In this document: positions 39,163-48,203 of the stretch, in pieces
How positions within the stretch are numbered: position 1 is the stretch's first letter
Layout of the letters: every line of letters starts with the position of its first letter
From: Prevotella sp. CAG:617
GTDB lineage: Bacteria; Bacteroidota; Bacteroidia; Bacteroidales; Bacteroidaceae
Assembly (NCBI GenBank): GCA_000438115.1
Contig: FR903613.1
Coordinates: 16,640-80,639 of the forward strand
Reading direction: 5' to 3'
Length of the DNA: 64,000 bases
The notes under the pieces: generated by a model
The model's input: the letters and a program-made list of their open reading frames with translations, nothing else
Databases searched by the model: none
Told to the model about the DNA's origin: nothing
Program-made: the position numbers and the translations under genes

Positions 39163-41427
39163 TTAAGTTCGCGCAACAGATTTAACGCCTTTAATGGCCA
39201 AAATTTTCCGAATCAGCGTTTCTACCCTATCTGTACTTCCCGCCATTAAGGTCAGGATACCCGAAAACAAGCCATCATTTGCATCAATACTGATTGACCG
39301 CAACGTAATTTGGGGTTCTTTTCCTAACACTGAAGTAATGTTATTAACAACCCCGACATCGTCGGTACCAACAATCCGTAATGTAATGGCGTATAATCCT
39401 CCAGACTTCCCTGCCCACCTGGCCTTAATTACCCGATAACCGAATCGTTCTTTCAGTGCTGTGGCATTAGGACAGGTTTCACGATGGATTTTAATTCCCC
39501 CACCAATAGTTACAAAACCAAAAATAGGATCTCCATATACCGGATGGCAGCACTTGGCTAATTGATAATCCAAGCCCTTCAAATTTCCTTGATCCACTAC
39601 CAACTCCTCAGATGTTACAGACTTTTGAGGCAAATCATTAATGACAGTCGTTCCTGAAGGAAGCGCATTTTCAACTACTCCATCCTGCAAATGATAAGTA
39701 TCAGCACTTGGCGCAGAGGCTCTGGCCAACTGATTATTCTCACGACGACAAATTTCTAAATATTCCTCTGCCAACTCCGCACCATCAAATTGCCCATCAG
39801 TAATAGCTTTATAAAATTCGTGTGCTTCCTTATACCCCATCTTTCGCATCAAAAGACTTACGCACCCTTCATTCCACACAAGTTTACGATTCTTAAACTT
39901 GCGTTCCAACCATTCACGAGCAATACTGGCCTCACGTGACAAATGCGCGCCCAAAGCCTGGCGGATTCTAGACTTTGCTCTTGCCGTTACGACAATATTT
40001 AACCACCCTTGCCCAGGACGTTGATTCTTGGATGTAAGCACTTCTACCGTATCGCCGCTACGTAACGGTTCGCGGATGGATACTCCTTTACCATTTATGC
40101 GTCCTCCTACACACTGACACCCAACTACTGAATGAATATGAAATGCAAAGTCCAACACTGTAGCTCCCTTTGGAAATTTAAGAAGATCACCTTTAGGAGT
40201 GAACACATAAACTTCATCTTCACGCAATTCACTTCTAAACTGGTCCATAAGCTGCATGTCATCCCCGGATTCCAGTGCACCGCGAATTCTGGCCAGCCAA
40301 GCCTCGATGCCACCTTCTTCGCTTTTTACGCCCTTATAACGCCAATGAGCTGCCAAACCATGCTCAGCAATTTCATCCATACGTTCTGTACGGATTTGTA
40401 CTTCAACCCACTTTTCTTGTGGCCCCAAGACCGTTATGTGCAGACTTTCGTACCCGTTGCTTTTAGGAATACTCAACCAATCACGTAATCTCTTTGGATT
40501 AGGAAGATACTTGTCCGTAATCAAGCTATAAGCCTGCCAACATTGCTGTTTTTCCTTTGCAGGAGGCGAATCCAAAATAATTCTAATCGCAAACAAATCA
40601 TAAACACCCTCAAAAGGACATTTTTGTTTTTTCATCTTCTGCCAAATGGAATGTATACTCTTTGTTCGCCCTTTGATATGAAATTTTAAGCCCGCATCTT
40701 CCAGCATATTCCGAATTGGCGCAATAAATTGGCGAATATAAGCATCCCTAGCCTCCTTTGTTGCATTCAGTTTTTCCTTAATATGATAATAAGCCTCGGT
40801 TTCCAAATATTTCAAAGAAAGGTCTTCCAGTTCGCTTTTTAACTTATACAGCCCCAATTTATGAGCTAGCGGAGCATACAAATAAGCAGCTTCTGCAGAA
40901 ACGCCTTCTCGAGCTTCATTATCCTTGCAATCCTTTATGCTTCTCATCACATATACACGATTGGCAATCATCAATAGGATCACCCGCATATCCTCTGCAA
41001 ACGATATCAGTAAATTCCGAAAATTATCAGACTTTACGCTAGCATGCTTAGTATATAATAATCGTAACCTCCATAATCCATGCATAACCCGAACCACATC
41101 ATCTCCAAAGACTGTACGAATATCCTGCAAATCATCCTCACATTGCAAGCAAGGCAACAACATCTCTGCTATCAATGCCGCTCCCTTTAAACCAATTTCT
41201 TCTTCTGCAATTTCATTCGTATGGATAGACTTCAATATCGGATGTAATCCAAACACATCACGGTCAAAAGCTGCTACATCAGATTTACTCAACAAGTAAC
41301 TCCGCACACGACGTATGGTATGACATACATCGGAAGCCTTATCATCGCGCTCTTTCTCTATTAAATGACGATAATAGGCCAATAACTCTTTTTTCTCAGA
41401 ATTAGTAAAATTACTATTAAATGACAT
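39163..41427 (-). CDS. relA: RelA/SpoT-family (p)ppGpp synthetase with a degenerate HD domain
   Basis: 754 aa. It makes the stringent-response alarmones ppGpp/pppGpp. The synthetase domain is complete (YDLFAIRIIL, SNGYESLHITV, WVEVQIRTERMDEIAEHGLAAHW). The TGS domain (VYVFTPKGDLLKFPKGATVLDFAFHIH), zinc/helical region and C-terminal ACT domain follow. The N-terminal hydrolase domain lacks the HDxxED metal motif: residues 85-97 read LIAEMLLPCLQCE. So it is probably synthetase-only, like RelA. The ATG at 41427 is preferred over a GTG at 41430; a strong Shine-Dalgarno AAGGAGGTG precedes it, rare in this window. Confidence 0.92.
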   Translation of the reverse strand: MSFNSNFTNSEKKELLAYYRHLIEKERDDKASDVCHTIRRVRSYLLSKSDVAAFDRDVFGLHPILKSIHTNEIAEEEIGLKGAALIAEMLLPCLQCEDDLQDIRTVFGDDVVRVMHGLWRLRLLYTKHASVKSDNFRNLLISFAEDMRVILLMIANRVYVMRSIKDCKDNEAREGVSAEAAYLYAPLAHKLGLYKLKSELEDLSLKYLETEAYYHIKEKLNATKEARDAYIRQFIAPIRNMLEDAGLKFHIKGRTKSIHSIWQKMKKQKCPFEGVYDLFAIRIILDSPPAKEKQQCWQAYSLITDKYLPNPKRLRDWLSIPKSNGYESLHITVLGPQEKWVEVQIRTERMDEIAEHGLAAHWRYKGVKSEEGGIEAWLARIRGALESGDDMQLMDQFRSELREDEVYVFTPKGDLLKFPKGATVLDFAFHIHSVVGCQCVGGRINGKGVSIREPLRSGDTVEVLTSKNQRPGQGWLNIVVTARAKSRIRQALGAHLSREASIAREWLERKFKNRKLVWNEGCVSLLMRKMGYKEAHEFYKAITDGQFDGAELAEEYLEICRRENNQLARASAPSADTYHLQDGVVENALPSGTTVINDLPQKSVTSEELVVDQGNLKGLDYQLAKCCHPVYGDPIFGFVTIGGGIKIHRETCPNATALKERFGYRVIKARWAGKSGGLYAITLRIVGTDDVGVVNNITSVLGKEPQITLRSISIDANDGLFSGILTLMAGSTDRVETLIRKILAIKGVKSVART

Positions 41428-41447
41428 CACTCTACACCTCCTTAAAT

Positions 41448-42308
41448 TTACAATAAAGCCCTGGTATTATGATACTCTACTAATCCATCCATCGGATCAC
41501 GTAATATCTTCCCGACCTTTATACCATGCTTGCTTAATACAAACGTTACCTCTTCCGAAAACATATAAGCAACGCCTCCCACAAAACTTACAGAGGAATC
41601 CAATTGACCATAGCGTAAAACATTACGGCTCACAAAACGTTCAAATTCATTTAAAAGCAAAAAACGAATATCCGGATGTTCTCTATGTCTACTCAAGAAT
41701 GGAGTTAAAGATGCCAAAAAACGATTGGCCTCAGGCTTACGATAAACATTCTCCAAAACTTGGTCCATGTCAAGATTCATCTCTGTGTAAAAAGCATGAC
41801 AAAGAGGTTCAGGCAACATTCCTTTTAAAACATCTGAAACTAATAATTTACCTAATACAGCTCCACTGCCTTCATCTCCTAAAATATATCCTAAGGAAGG
41901 GACCTGCTGCACGATTTTCTTTCCATCATACAAACAACTCCCCTCGCCAGTACCTAAGATACATACTAAACCACTTTTCGAACCACATAATGCCCTTGCT
42001 GCACCTAACAAATCAGACTCTACCTCTATATGCTGAACATTCTGAAAAATAGTGCGTAATACGGTTTTCATGCGCAGACCGGCTTCACCCCGACAACCTG
42101 CCCCATAAAAAAAAATACTACCCACGCACTCTCCATCTTCAGAAGAAAAAGAATCTCGTATGATTTCTTGTAAGCGCTCCTGTGACATATGATATGGATT
42201 CATACCTTGACCTACAATTGTTTTACCCAAGCTACCATCAACATGCATAAACTGCCACTTAGTCTTAGTTGAGCCACAATCTACTATTAGCATATCATTA
42301 TATTTCAT
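41448..42308 (-). CDS. BadF/BadG-family ATPase, N-acetylglucosamine kinase-like
   Basis: 286 aa in the ASKHA fold. Phosphate-1 motif VDCGSTKTKWQF, phosphate-2 ILGTGEGSCLY, and the LGYILGDEGSGAVLGKLL segment match eukaryotic-type GlcNAc kinases and BadF-like proteins. It probably phosphorylates an amino sugar recovered from cell wall or host glycan. It lies 15 bases after the YihY gene and 20 bases before relA, so the three form an operon. Confidence 0.83.
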   Translation of the reverse strand: MKYNDMLIVDCGSTKTKWQFMHVDGSLGKTIVGQGMNPYHMSQERLQEIIRDSFSSEDGECVGSIFFYGAGCRGEAGLRMKTVLRTIFQNVQHIEVESDLLGAARALCGSKSGLVCILGTGEGSCLYDGKKIVQQVPSLGYILGDEGSGAVLGKLLVSDVLKGMLPEPLCHAFYTEMNLDMDQVLENVYRKPEANRFLASLTPFLSRHREHPDIRFLLLNEFERFVSRNVLRYGQLDSSVSFVGGVAYMFSEEVTFVLSKHGIKVGKILRDPMDGLVEYHNTRALL

Positions 42309-42323
42309 AAATTATCATTACTT

Positions 42324-43661
42324 TTACTCATTTGAAATGACATTACCAAAGTCCTTAACCAAGGTCTGCGCGGTATGATGTTTCCAGATGTCCGTCTGCA
42401 TTTGTTCAAAAGATTTCCACTGAGTCTCGTATTCTGAAGTCACAGAGAAATCATCAGTTCCACCCATTAAAGCTTGTATTACCTCAGCCACTGTTATAGT
42501 ATTAGCATTTACCGCTGGCATATAAACTTCCGGTTCATTATCTTGTCTAACCACAGCTACCAACAAGCGGGCCTGCAACAGGACTTTTGAGACCTCTCTA
42601 ACCAAATGTAAAGGCTGTTTCAATTGTCGTGCGACATCAGCAACACTATATGGAAACTGCCGGTCTACGTACCGTTGGCAATAGACCTTCATAACCAGAA
42701 CGCCTAAAAACGTTTTATGCAAAGGTGTTGCACAAGTTGCCTGCTTACCATCCGTAAAAAGCCTTATATTTTGATCTACGTAACAAAGATTGGCTCCAAA
42801 CAGACAAATATACCACGAAATCTGACACCATAACATAAACAAAGGTAAAGCTGCAAAAGACCCATATATTGCATTATAACTCGTCACCCACAACTGAAAA
42901 TGAATATATACATACTGTACAAGCTGAAACGCTATTCCCGCAGGAATACCACCAACCAACGCACTCTTAAAACGTACCTGAGTATTGGGCATAAAAATAT
43001 AGAAACCTGTGAGAGCCAATACCATCAACAGATAAGGAAACAATTCAACCAAAACTGCATACGTTCGGCCAATGATCACATAATTCTGCAAATCATCCCA
43101 AACCGAGGATATAAAAATAGATATACCACCTGTTATGATAGCAAATAAAGGAAAAATAAACAACAAAGCGGTATAATCTGTTATCTTACGAAACAAACTG
43201 CGTTCACTATCCAGTTTCCAAATCTGATTAAATGTCTGCTCTATATTTGCAACCAAAGACAATAAAGTATACAACAACAAGCACAAGCCCATTCCAACAA
43301 AAACACCACCTTTCGTATGGTTCAAATAAGACAGAACAAAACCAATAATAGTATCAGCTACTGCAGTTTCCCCGGGCAAGGCTTCACGAATTTGCTCTTC
43401 TATAAATGTTTCCAATCCAAATCCCTTAGCAATTGCAAACAGGATTGCCAACAATGGAATTGTAGAAAACAACGTAGAATACGTTAATGAAGAGGCCCGC
43501 GAAGCCAAATCTAACCGCAGGAAATCACGCACGACCAATATGATTCGACATACTGCTCCGTGAAAACCTCGACTTAGACTTGTCTTCCCCGTATATTGCA
43601 ATTTCCAAACCTTGTCTTGAAAATATTGCTTTATCCTGAAAACAAATGAATGCTGTTCCAT
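42324..43661 (-). CDS. YihY/BrkB-family membrane protein
   Basis: 445 aa with about six helices. The family motif SRASSLTYSTLFSTIPLLAILFAIAKGFG is near residue 55, and GSFAALPLFMLWCQISWYICLFGANLCY near residue 268. The C-terminal extension (about residues 310-445) looks like a winged-helix region (VADVARQLKQPLHLVREVSKVLL). Once called RNase BN, the family is not a ribonuclease; transport or envelope functions are suspected. First gene of the yihY-kinase-relA operon. Confidence 0.87.
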   Translation of the reverse strand: MEQHSFVFRIKQYFQDKVWKLQYTGKTSLSRGFHGAVCRIILVVRDFLRLDLASRASSLTYSTLFSTIPLLAILFAIAKGFGLETFIEEQIREALPGETAVADTIIGFVLSYLNHTKGGVFVGMGLCLLLYTLLSLVANIEQTFNQIWKLDSERSLFRKITDYTALLFIFPLFAIITGGISIFISSVWDDLQNYVIIGRTYAVLVELFPYLLMVLALTGFYIFMPNTQVRFKSALVGGIPAGIAFQLVQYVYIHFQLWVTSYNAIYGSFAALPLFMLWCQISWYICLFGANLCYVDQNIRLFTDGKQATCATPLHKTFLGVLVMKVYCQRYVDRQFPYSVADVARQLKQPLHLVREVSKVLLQARLLVAVVRQDNEPEVYMPAVNANTITVAEVIQALMGGTDDFSVTSEYETQWKSFEQMQTDIWKHHTAQTLVKDFGNVISNE

Positions 43662-43838
43662 GTCGTCAGCTTTTCTCTATTCTACATACGACTGCAAGAT
43701 AACCAATTATTTATATCGCGCATTTCCACAAAAATAGTATAAATACGACAAATAATGAAACGTATTTGCACAAAAAGAAAAACTAAAGCACAAAAATCAG
43801 CCTCAATACTATCTAAATCGTCAGCATATTATTGTTAA

Positions 43839-44957
43839 TCAACAAAAATTATTTAGCGCTGTTACCACGAATTTTGCATCATCAACGGTCATTGCCGGAC
43901 TGATTGGTAAACTTAATTCCGTGCGATGCAAATACTCTGTGACTGGATACGTTAGTTTATTCCATTGAGCATAACATTCCTGTAAATGTGGCGGTATCGG
44001 ATAATGAATTACAGTCTGTATCCCCTGTTTTTCCAAATATTTTTGCAGATCGTTACGACGCTCACTTAAAACAGGAAAGATGTGAAAAACATGACTTTTT
44101 CTACATGAAGATAAAGTAGGCAGTTGAAATTTTTGTCTATCAATATGACTCATATAATAATCAGCAATGACACGGCGAAGTTCGTTATCACTATCCAAAT
44201 GTCGCAATTTTACATCTAATACAGCTGCTTGAATCTCATCCAGTCGGCTGTTACGCCCACAATATTTAAACACATATTTCTGCAACGAACCATAATTCCC
44301 CAAACAACGCACGGTCTTCGCTAAATCACCATCATTTGTAGTTATAGCCCCGGCATCACCTAAAGCTCCTAAATTCTTCCCTGGATAAAAGCTATGCCCT
44401 GCAGCATGCCCTAAACTACCTGTATGAAGCGTACCATAACAACATCCGTGCGCCTGCGCATTATCCTCAATCAACTTTAACCGATATTGTTTACACAACT
44501 CACCGATTTTCTCAGTATAAGCACATTGTCCATATAAATGCACTAATAATATAGCTCGAGTTCTTGGCGTAATTAACGACTCAATTTGCGCATCATCGAT
44601 CTGATAGTTATCAGACCGGACATCTACAAACTTAGGGACCAAGCCATTCTCTGTTATTGCCAAAATAGAAGCAATAAAAGTATGAGCAGGAACTATCACT
44701 TCGTCACCAGTTCTCATCTGCCCCAATTCAATGTATCCACGAAATATCAAATACAATGAATCCAATCCACTTGCACACCCAACACAGAATTTTGTTCCAA
44801 TATAACTCGCAAAATTCTGCTCAAAACCTTCGGTCATATGACCATGCAGATACCTTCCAGAACTTACAACCTCACTTACTGCATGCTGTATTTCCTCACC
44901 ATGCAAAGCTGTTACAGCAGCTAGATCCAAAAACGCTTGTGAACACTTTCTTTTCAT
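43839..44957 (-). CDS. DegT/DnrJ/EryC1-family sugar aminotransferase (FdtB-like)
   Basis: 372 aa PLP enzyme that converts a keto-sugar nucleotide to an amino sugar. Motifs: [48 protein letters not shown], the PLP lysine in [16 protein letters not shown] and [16 protein letters not shown]. With two FdtA-like isomerases upstream it should make a 3-amino-3,6-dideoxyhexose on dTDP, as FdtB does for Fuc3N. Its ATG overlaps the end of the upstream FdtA-like gene by four bases. Confidence 0.88.
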   Translation of the reverse strand: MKRKCSQAFLDLAAVTALHGEEIQHAVSEVVSSGRYLHGHMTEGFEQNFASYIGTKFCVGCASGLDSLYLIFRGYIELGQMRTGDEVIVPAHTFIASILAITENGLVPKFVDVRSDNYQIDDAQIESLITPRTRAILLVHLYGQCAYTEKIGELCKQYRLKLIEDNAQAHGCCYGTLHTGSLGHAAGHSFYPGKNLGALGDAGAITTNDGDLAKTVRCLGNYGSLQKYVFKYCGRNSRLDEIQAAVLDVKLRHLDSDNELRRVIADYYMSHIDRQKFQLPTLSSCRKSHVFHIFPVLSERRNDLQKYLEKQGIQTVIHYPIPPHLQECYAQWNKLTYPVTEYLHRTELSLPISPAMTVDDAKFVVTALNNFC

Positions 44958-45373
44958 TTCTGTTTCTTATAACGTAAGAATGCACTATAATCACGAATAT
45001 AATCCTTTTCGTCATATTTTTCAGAAGCCAACACTAAACATACCGACCCCGAAGAAAAGTCACTTAGGTCACGCCAAATTCCCGGTGGAATAAGCAATCC
45101 CTGAAAAGGCCTGTTAAGTAAAAAAGTCCGCTTAACCTCGCCATCATCTACCGTGACAGAAAAACTTCCGCTTGCCGCAACAATCAGCTGTTTCAGACGG
45201 AAATGAGCATGTGCTCCACGACATGCTCCCCCCGGTACGTCATAAATATAGTAAACACGCTGCACGTCAAACGGAACCGACTTTCCATTTTCCACTACAG
45301 TTAAATTACCCTCTTTACGAGGATGCTTACTCAACTCTAATACTGTACAATCAAAGACTCGACTTTCCCTCAT
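44954..45373 (-). CDS. FdtA/QdtA-like dTDP-sugar 3,4-ketoisomerase, intact copy
   Basis: 139 aa cupin. It should move the keto group of dTDP-4-keto-6-deoxyglucose from C4 to C3. The active-site pair is present as H55/H57 in CRGAHAHF, with the [10 protein letters not shown] segment near the C-terminus. It overlaps the upstream paralogue by 23 bases and the downstream aminotransferase by four, so the three are translated together. Stereochemistry at C4 (FdtA or QdtA type) cannot be told from sequence. Confidence 0.86.
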   Translation of the reverse strand: MRESRVFDCTVLELSKHPRKEGNLTVVENGKSVPFDVQRVYYIYDVPGGACRGAHAHFRLKQLIVAASGSFSVTVDDGEVKRTFLLNRPFQGLLIPPGIWRDLSDFSSGSVCLVLASEKYDEKDYIRDYSAFLRYKKQK

Positions 45374-45776
45374 GCGTTAGCGCCCATATTTTAAAATGTT
45401 CATAATCAAACTCATAATCTTTTTCATCATAATCTGTAGAAGCTAAAATTAAAGCCAACGAATTAGTTGAAAAATTATTCATCTCACGCCAGCACCCGCT
45501 GGGGACATATATTCCACAATATGACCGATTCAAAGAATATGTACGTCTTTCAAATCCTGTATCAAGAACGACATCAAAACTTCCTGAAAGAGCTACAACA
45601 AACTCTTCATTGTGAAAATAGGCATGCCCTCCACGTTTTTCTCCTCCGGGGACATCATAAATCCAATAAACCCGACGAATAACAAACGGAATCTGATTCA
45701 TCTGTTCAACATAAGATAAATTGCCCCGCTTATCCAGGAATTTAGGAAGTTGTATAATTCTCGGCTTTTCTCTCAT
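45351..45776 (-). CDS. FdtA/QdtA-like cupin, copy with altered active-site His
   Basis: 141 aa paralogue of the next gene, with the same order of motifs (VYWIYDVPGGEKRGGHAYF, YDEKDYEFDY). The HAH of the intact copy reads H51-A-Y53, so the second catalytic histidine is Tyr. It may be inactive, act as a partner subunit, or use a different substrate. First gene of a three-gene operon; a -7 element TAAGTTTG lies at 45805-45812 on the reverse strand. Confidence 0.83.
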   Translation of the reverse strand: MREKPRIIQLPKFLDKRGNLSYVEQMNQIPFVIRRVYWIYDVPGGEKRGGHAYFHNEEFVVALSGSFDVVLDTGFERRTYSLNRSYCGIYVPSGCWREMNNFSTNSLALILASTDYDEKDYEFDYEHFKIWALTHEGKSSL

Positions 45777-45910
45777 TCTTTTAAGACATTACTTGTAGTT
45801 TGTGCAAACTTACGATTTTTTTTACACTCTGTTTTCTCTTTCTATCATTTTCTATATATGTGTCTTTGATAGAACTTATAAGAATATCAGCTCAACAATA
45901 AAAAGAAAAG

Positions 45911-45947
45911 AAGCGCAAGGCATGTATTTTTTTACAACCTTGCGCTT
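45911..45947 (-). terminator. Terminator of the efflux/LpxA-like operon
   Basis: 10-bp perfect stem AAGCGCAAGG/CCTTGCGCTT (45911-45920 with 45938-45947), followed on the reverse strand by CTTTTCTTTTT. It separates the LpxA-like gene from the FdtA cassette. Confidence 0.7.
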
Positions 45948-45966
45948 CCAGATATAAAGAATACAC

Positions 45967-46758
45967 TTACTTATCAGCTTCCACAGATTGACGAACTATG
46001 CCAAGTTCAGAAGAGTCAATAAAATGAGTTATATTCTCAATTTCTTCACTCATTGGCATCTGCTCTTTTATTTTTATAACAGAATCCTGCAGACTAAAAT
46101 TGCCAGAATAAATTAACCTATAAGCATTTGCAATATGCCGCAATATACGGTCAGTAACATTTTCATGTTTCAGAATAACAGAATTAATTCCATGAAAACC
46201 TGCAGGATTACCACCTAAAATAACATAAGGCGGAACGTCCTTCTGAACACGACAACCACTCTGAACCAAACTAAAGATACCTGTACGGACTTTATGCTGG
46301 ATAACAACCCCTGATGATAAAATCGTGCAAGAATGTATATCACAATCACCCGCAACACTCACATTAATGCCCAATACACAGTGATCATGAATCAAGACAT
46401 CATGACACACATGTACTTTATCCATCAGGAAGTTCTTATTCCCAATTGACGTTGCTTTTCCTTCATGGTTGCTTCGGGCAATCACCACATTCTCACGAAT
46501 AGTGTTGTCGTCACCAATTATCACATAGCTTTTAGTTCCCTTTTCATAATGAAAACTTTGCGGTTCAGCTCCGATCACACAATGAGAATATATCTTATTG
46601 TTCTTTCCTATACGCGATCCATTAAGAATACAAGTGTATGGCATCACTACACAACCTTCACCTATTTCTACATCGCCTTCAATATAGGCAAAAGGCATGA
46701 CAGTAACACTGTCAGCCAATTTTGCCTTAGAATCTACATATGCTAATGGACTAATCAT
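45967..46758 (-). CDS. Divergent LpxA-like left-handed beta-helix acyltransferase
   Basis: 263 aa. The hexapeptide-repeat prism and the LpxA C-terminal helical domain (AYRLIYSGNFSLQDSVIKIKE) are clear. The His pair of LpxA is present (H116 and H119 in KVHVCHD; H119 matches E. coli H125). Other lipid A site residues differ: H70 for K76, D138 for H144, Q154 for H160. So it may acylate another UDP-sugar, or use a different acyl chain. It is the last gene of the RND efflux operon, 29 bases after the outer-membrane factor. Confidence 0.8.
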   Translation of the reverse strand: MISPLAYVDSKAKLADSVTVMPFAYIEGDVEIGEGCVVMPYTCILNGSRIGKNNKIYSHCVIGAEPQSFHYEKGTKSYVIIGDDNTIRENVVIARSNHEGKATSIGNKNFLMDKVHVCHDVLIHDHCVLGINVSVAGDCDIHSCTILSSGVVIQHKVRTGIFSLVQSGCRVQKDVPPYVILGGNPAGFHGINSVILKHENVTDRILRHIANAYRLIYSGNFSLQDSVIKIKEQMPMSEEIENITHFIDSSELGIVRQSVEADK

Positions 46759-46787
46759 AATATTGTATTTTATGGTTATGGTTTCTC

Positions 46788-48185
46788 TTACTGACTATCA
46801 CGTCCACCGCCTAGGGCTTGATAAAGACTTACTACTGCTTGCATCTTATCAAAGCGATCTGAAATCAGACTTAACTGCGCTGAAAGCAAAGACTGTTGTG
46901 CCGTCAACTTTTCCAAATAAGTAGTCGTATTGCCATGCGAGAACAAATATTCAGTCTGATCATAAGCATCCTGCAAAGCTTCTACCTGTTTTATGCGCTG
47001 ACATTCCTGATCTATTGCCGTCTGATAAGAAGTCAGTGCATTGCTTACTTCTTCCCCCGCATTCAATAAGGATTGCTCAAAGTTAAGCAATGCTGTCTCC
47101 TGCTGAGCTTTAGAGATCTTAAGATTGGCTCGTAACTGGCCTTTTTGAAATAAAGGTTTAACCAAAGACCCTACAGCCTGTACCAAAAAATCTGCAGGGT
47201 TTTTAATAATTCCCAAAGCTTGATTAGACCATCCTAATGTTCCATTGATTGTTATATTAGGATAGAAAGCAGAATAAGCTTTATTTGTCTGATAAAAAGC
47301 TGCCTGCAAAGACATTTCAGCAGCCTTTACATCCGGACGGTTCTCTAATAACTGTACGGGAACTCCTTGAGACATTGAAGCTGGGAAACTCTGATCTGCA
47401 AAAGTTCCGCGATCAATTGGTCCCGGAGATCGGTGTAATAACGTAGATAATGAATTTTCTGTTGAACGAATATTCTGCTCTAAAGTCGGAATAGTGGTCA
47501 AGACTTCATAATAAGCCCCCTTACTCTGTGAAACTGCTGCTGCATTAGTAATACCTCCTGCTTGCAACATCAATTCCATAGCTTCAACGTTTTGCTTCCA
47601 AATTTCAGAAGTTTCTTTTGTCAACTTAAGCTGTTCATCCAACATGAGCAACGTATAATACATGTTGGCAACAGAAGCTATAATCTGCGTTTGAGTAGCT
47701 TGTTGATAAGCTTTAGTCTGCATCAACGATGCCTCAACCATTCGCTTATCATTTCGTAATGAGCCAAACAAATCTACTTGCCAACTTGCCTGCAATGGTA
47801 TGGAATATGATTTCGTTGCAGCATTGCCTTCAACCTTCGAAACAGTACCTGTCGGACTAAAAGAAAGTGATGGGAAATAAGCCAGTCTGGAAGTCATTAA
47901 TCCAGCTTCAGCCTGTTCTACACTTAATGCCGCCGTTCTCATGTCCGTGTTGTTTGCTAAAGCTTCCTCAATTAAACTCTGCAGCTTGGGGTCTGTAAAG
48001 ACCTCACGCCACGGAGTATTTCCAAAATTAATGGTATCAGTTGCCTGCATAGCCACACCAACACTTGCTGTATCCCGATATAAGCTATCAGTAGGCAAAT
48101 TGGTTGGCCGCTCATAATTGCTATAAATATGACAACTGGTCAACATCATGGATGATGCAAAAATATAAAATAATTGCTTTTTCAT
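46788..48185 (-). CDS. RND efflux outer-membrane factor (TolC/OprM family lipoprotein)
   Basis: 465 aa. Lipoprotein signal ending in LTSC (about residue 18). Two OEP repeats, with DPKLQSLIEEALANNTDMRTA, QASWQVDLFGSLRN and LENRPDVKAAEMSLQAAFYQTNKAYSAFYPNI, match NodT-type outer-membrane channels. It forms the exit duct for the inner-membrane pump and adaptor upstream. It starts 18 bases after the permease. Confidence 0.93.
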   Translation of the reverse strand: MKKQLFYIFASSMMLTSCHIYSNYERPTNLPTDSLYRDTASVGVAMQATDTINFGNTPWREVFTDPKLQSLIEEALANNTDMRTAALSVEQAEAGLMTSRLAYFPSLSFSPTGTVSKVEGNAATKSYSIPLQASWQVDLFGSLRNDKRMVEASLMQTKAYQQATQTQIIASVANMYYTLLMLDEQLKLTKETSEIWKQNVEAMELMLQAGGITNAAAVSQSKGAYYEVLTTIPTLEQNIRSTENSLSTLLHRSPGPIDRGTFADQSFPASMSQGVPVQLLENRPDVKAAEMSLQAAFYQTNKAYSAFYPNITINGTLGWSNQALGIIKNPADFLVQAVGSLVKPLFQKGQLRANLKISKAQQETALLNFEQSLLNAGEEVSNALTSYQTAIDQECQRIKQVEALQDAYDQTEYLFSHGNTTTYLEKLTAQQSLLSAQLSLISDRFDKMQAVVSLYQALGGGRDSQ

Positions 48186-48203
48186 TTTTTCTTATTTATC
48201 TCA

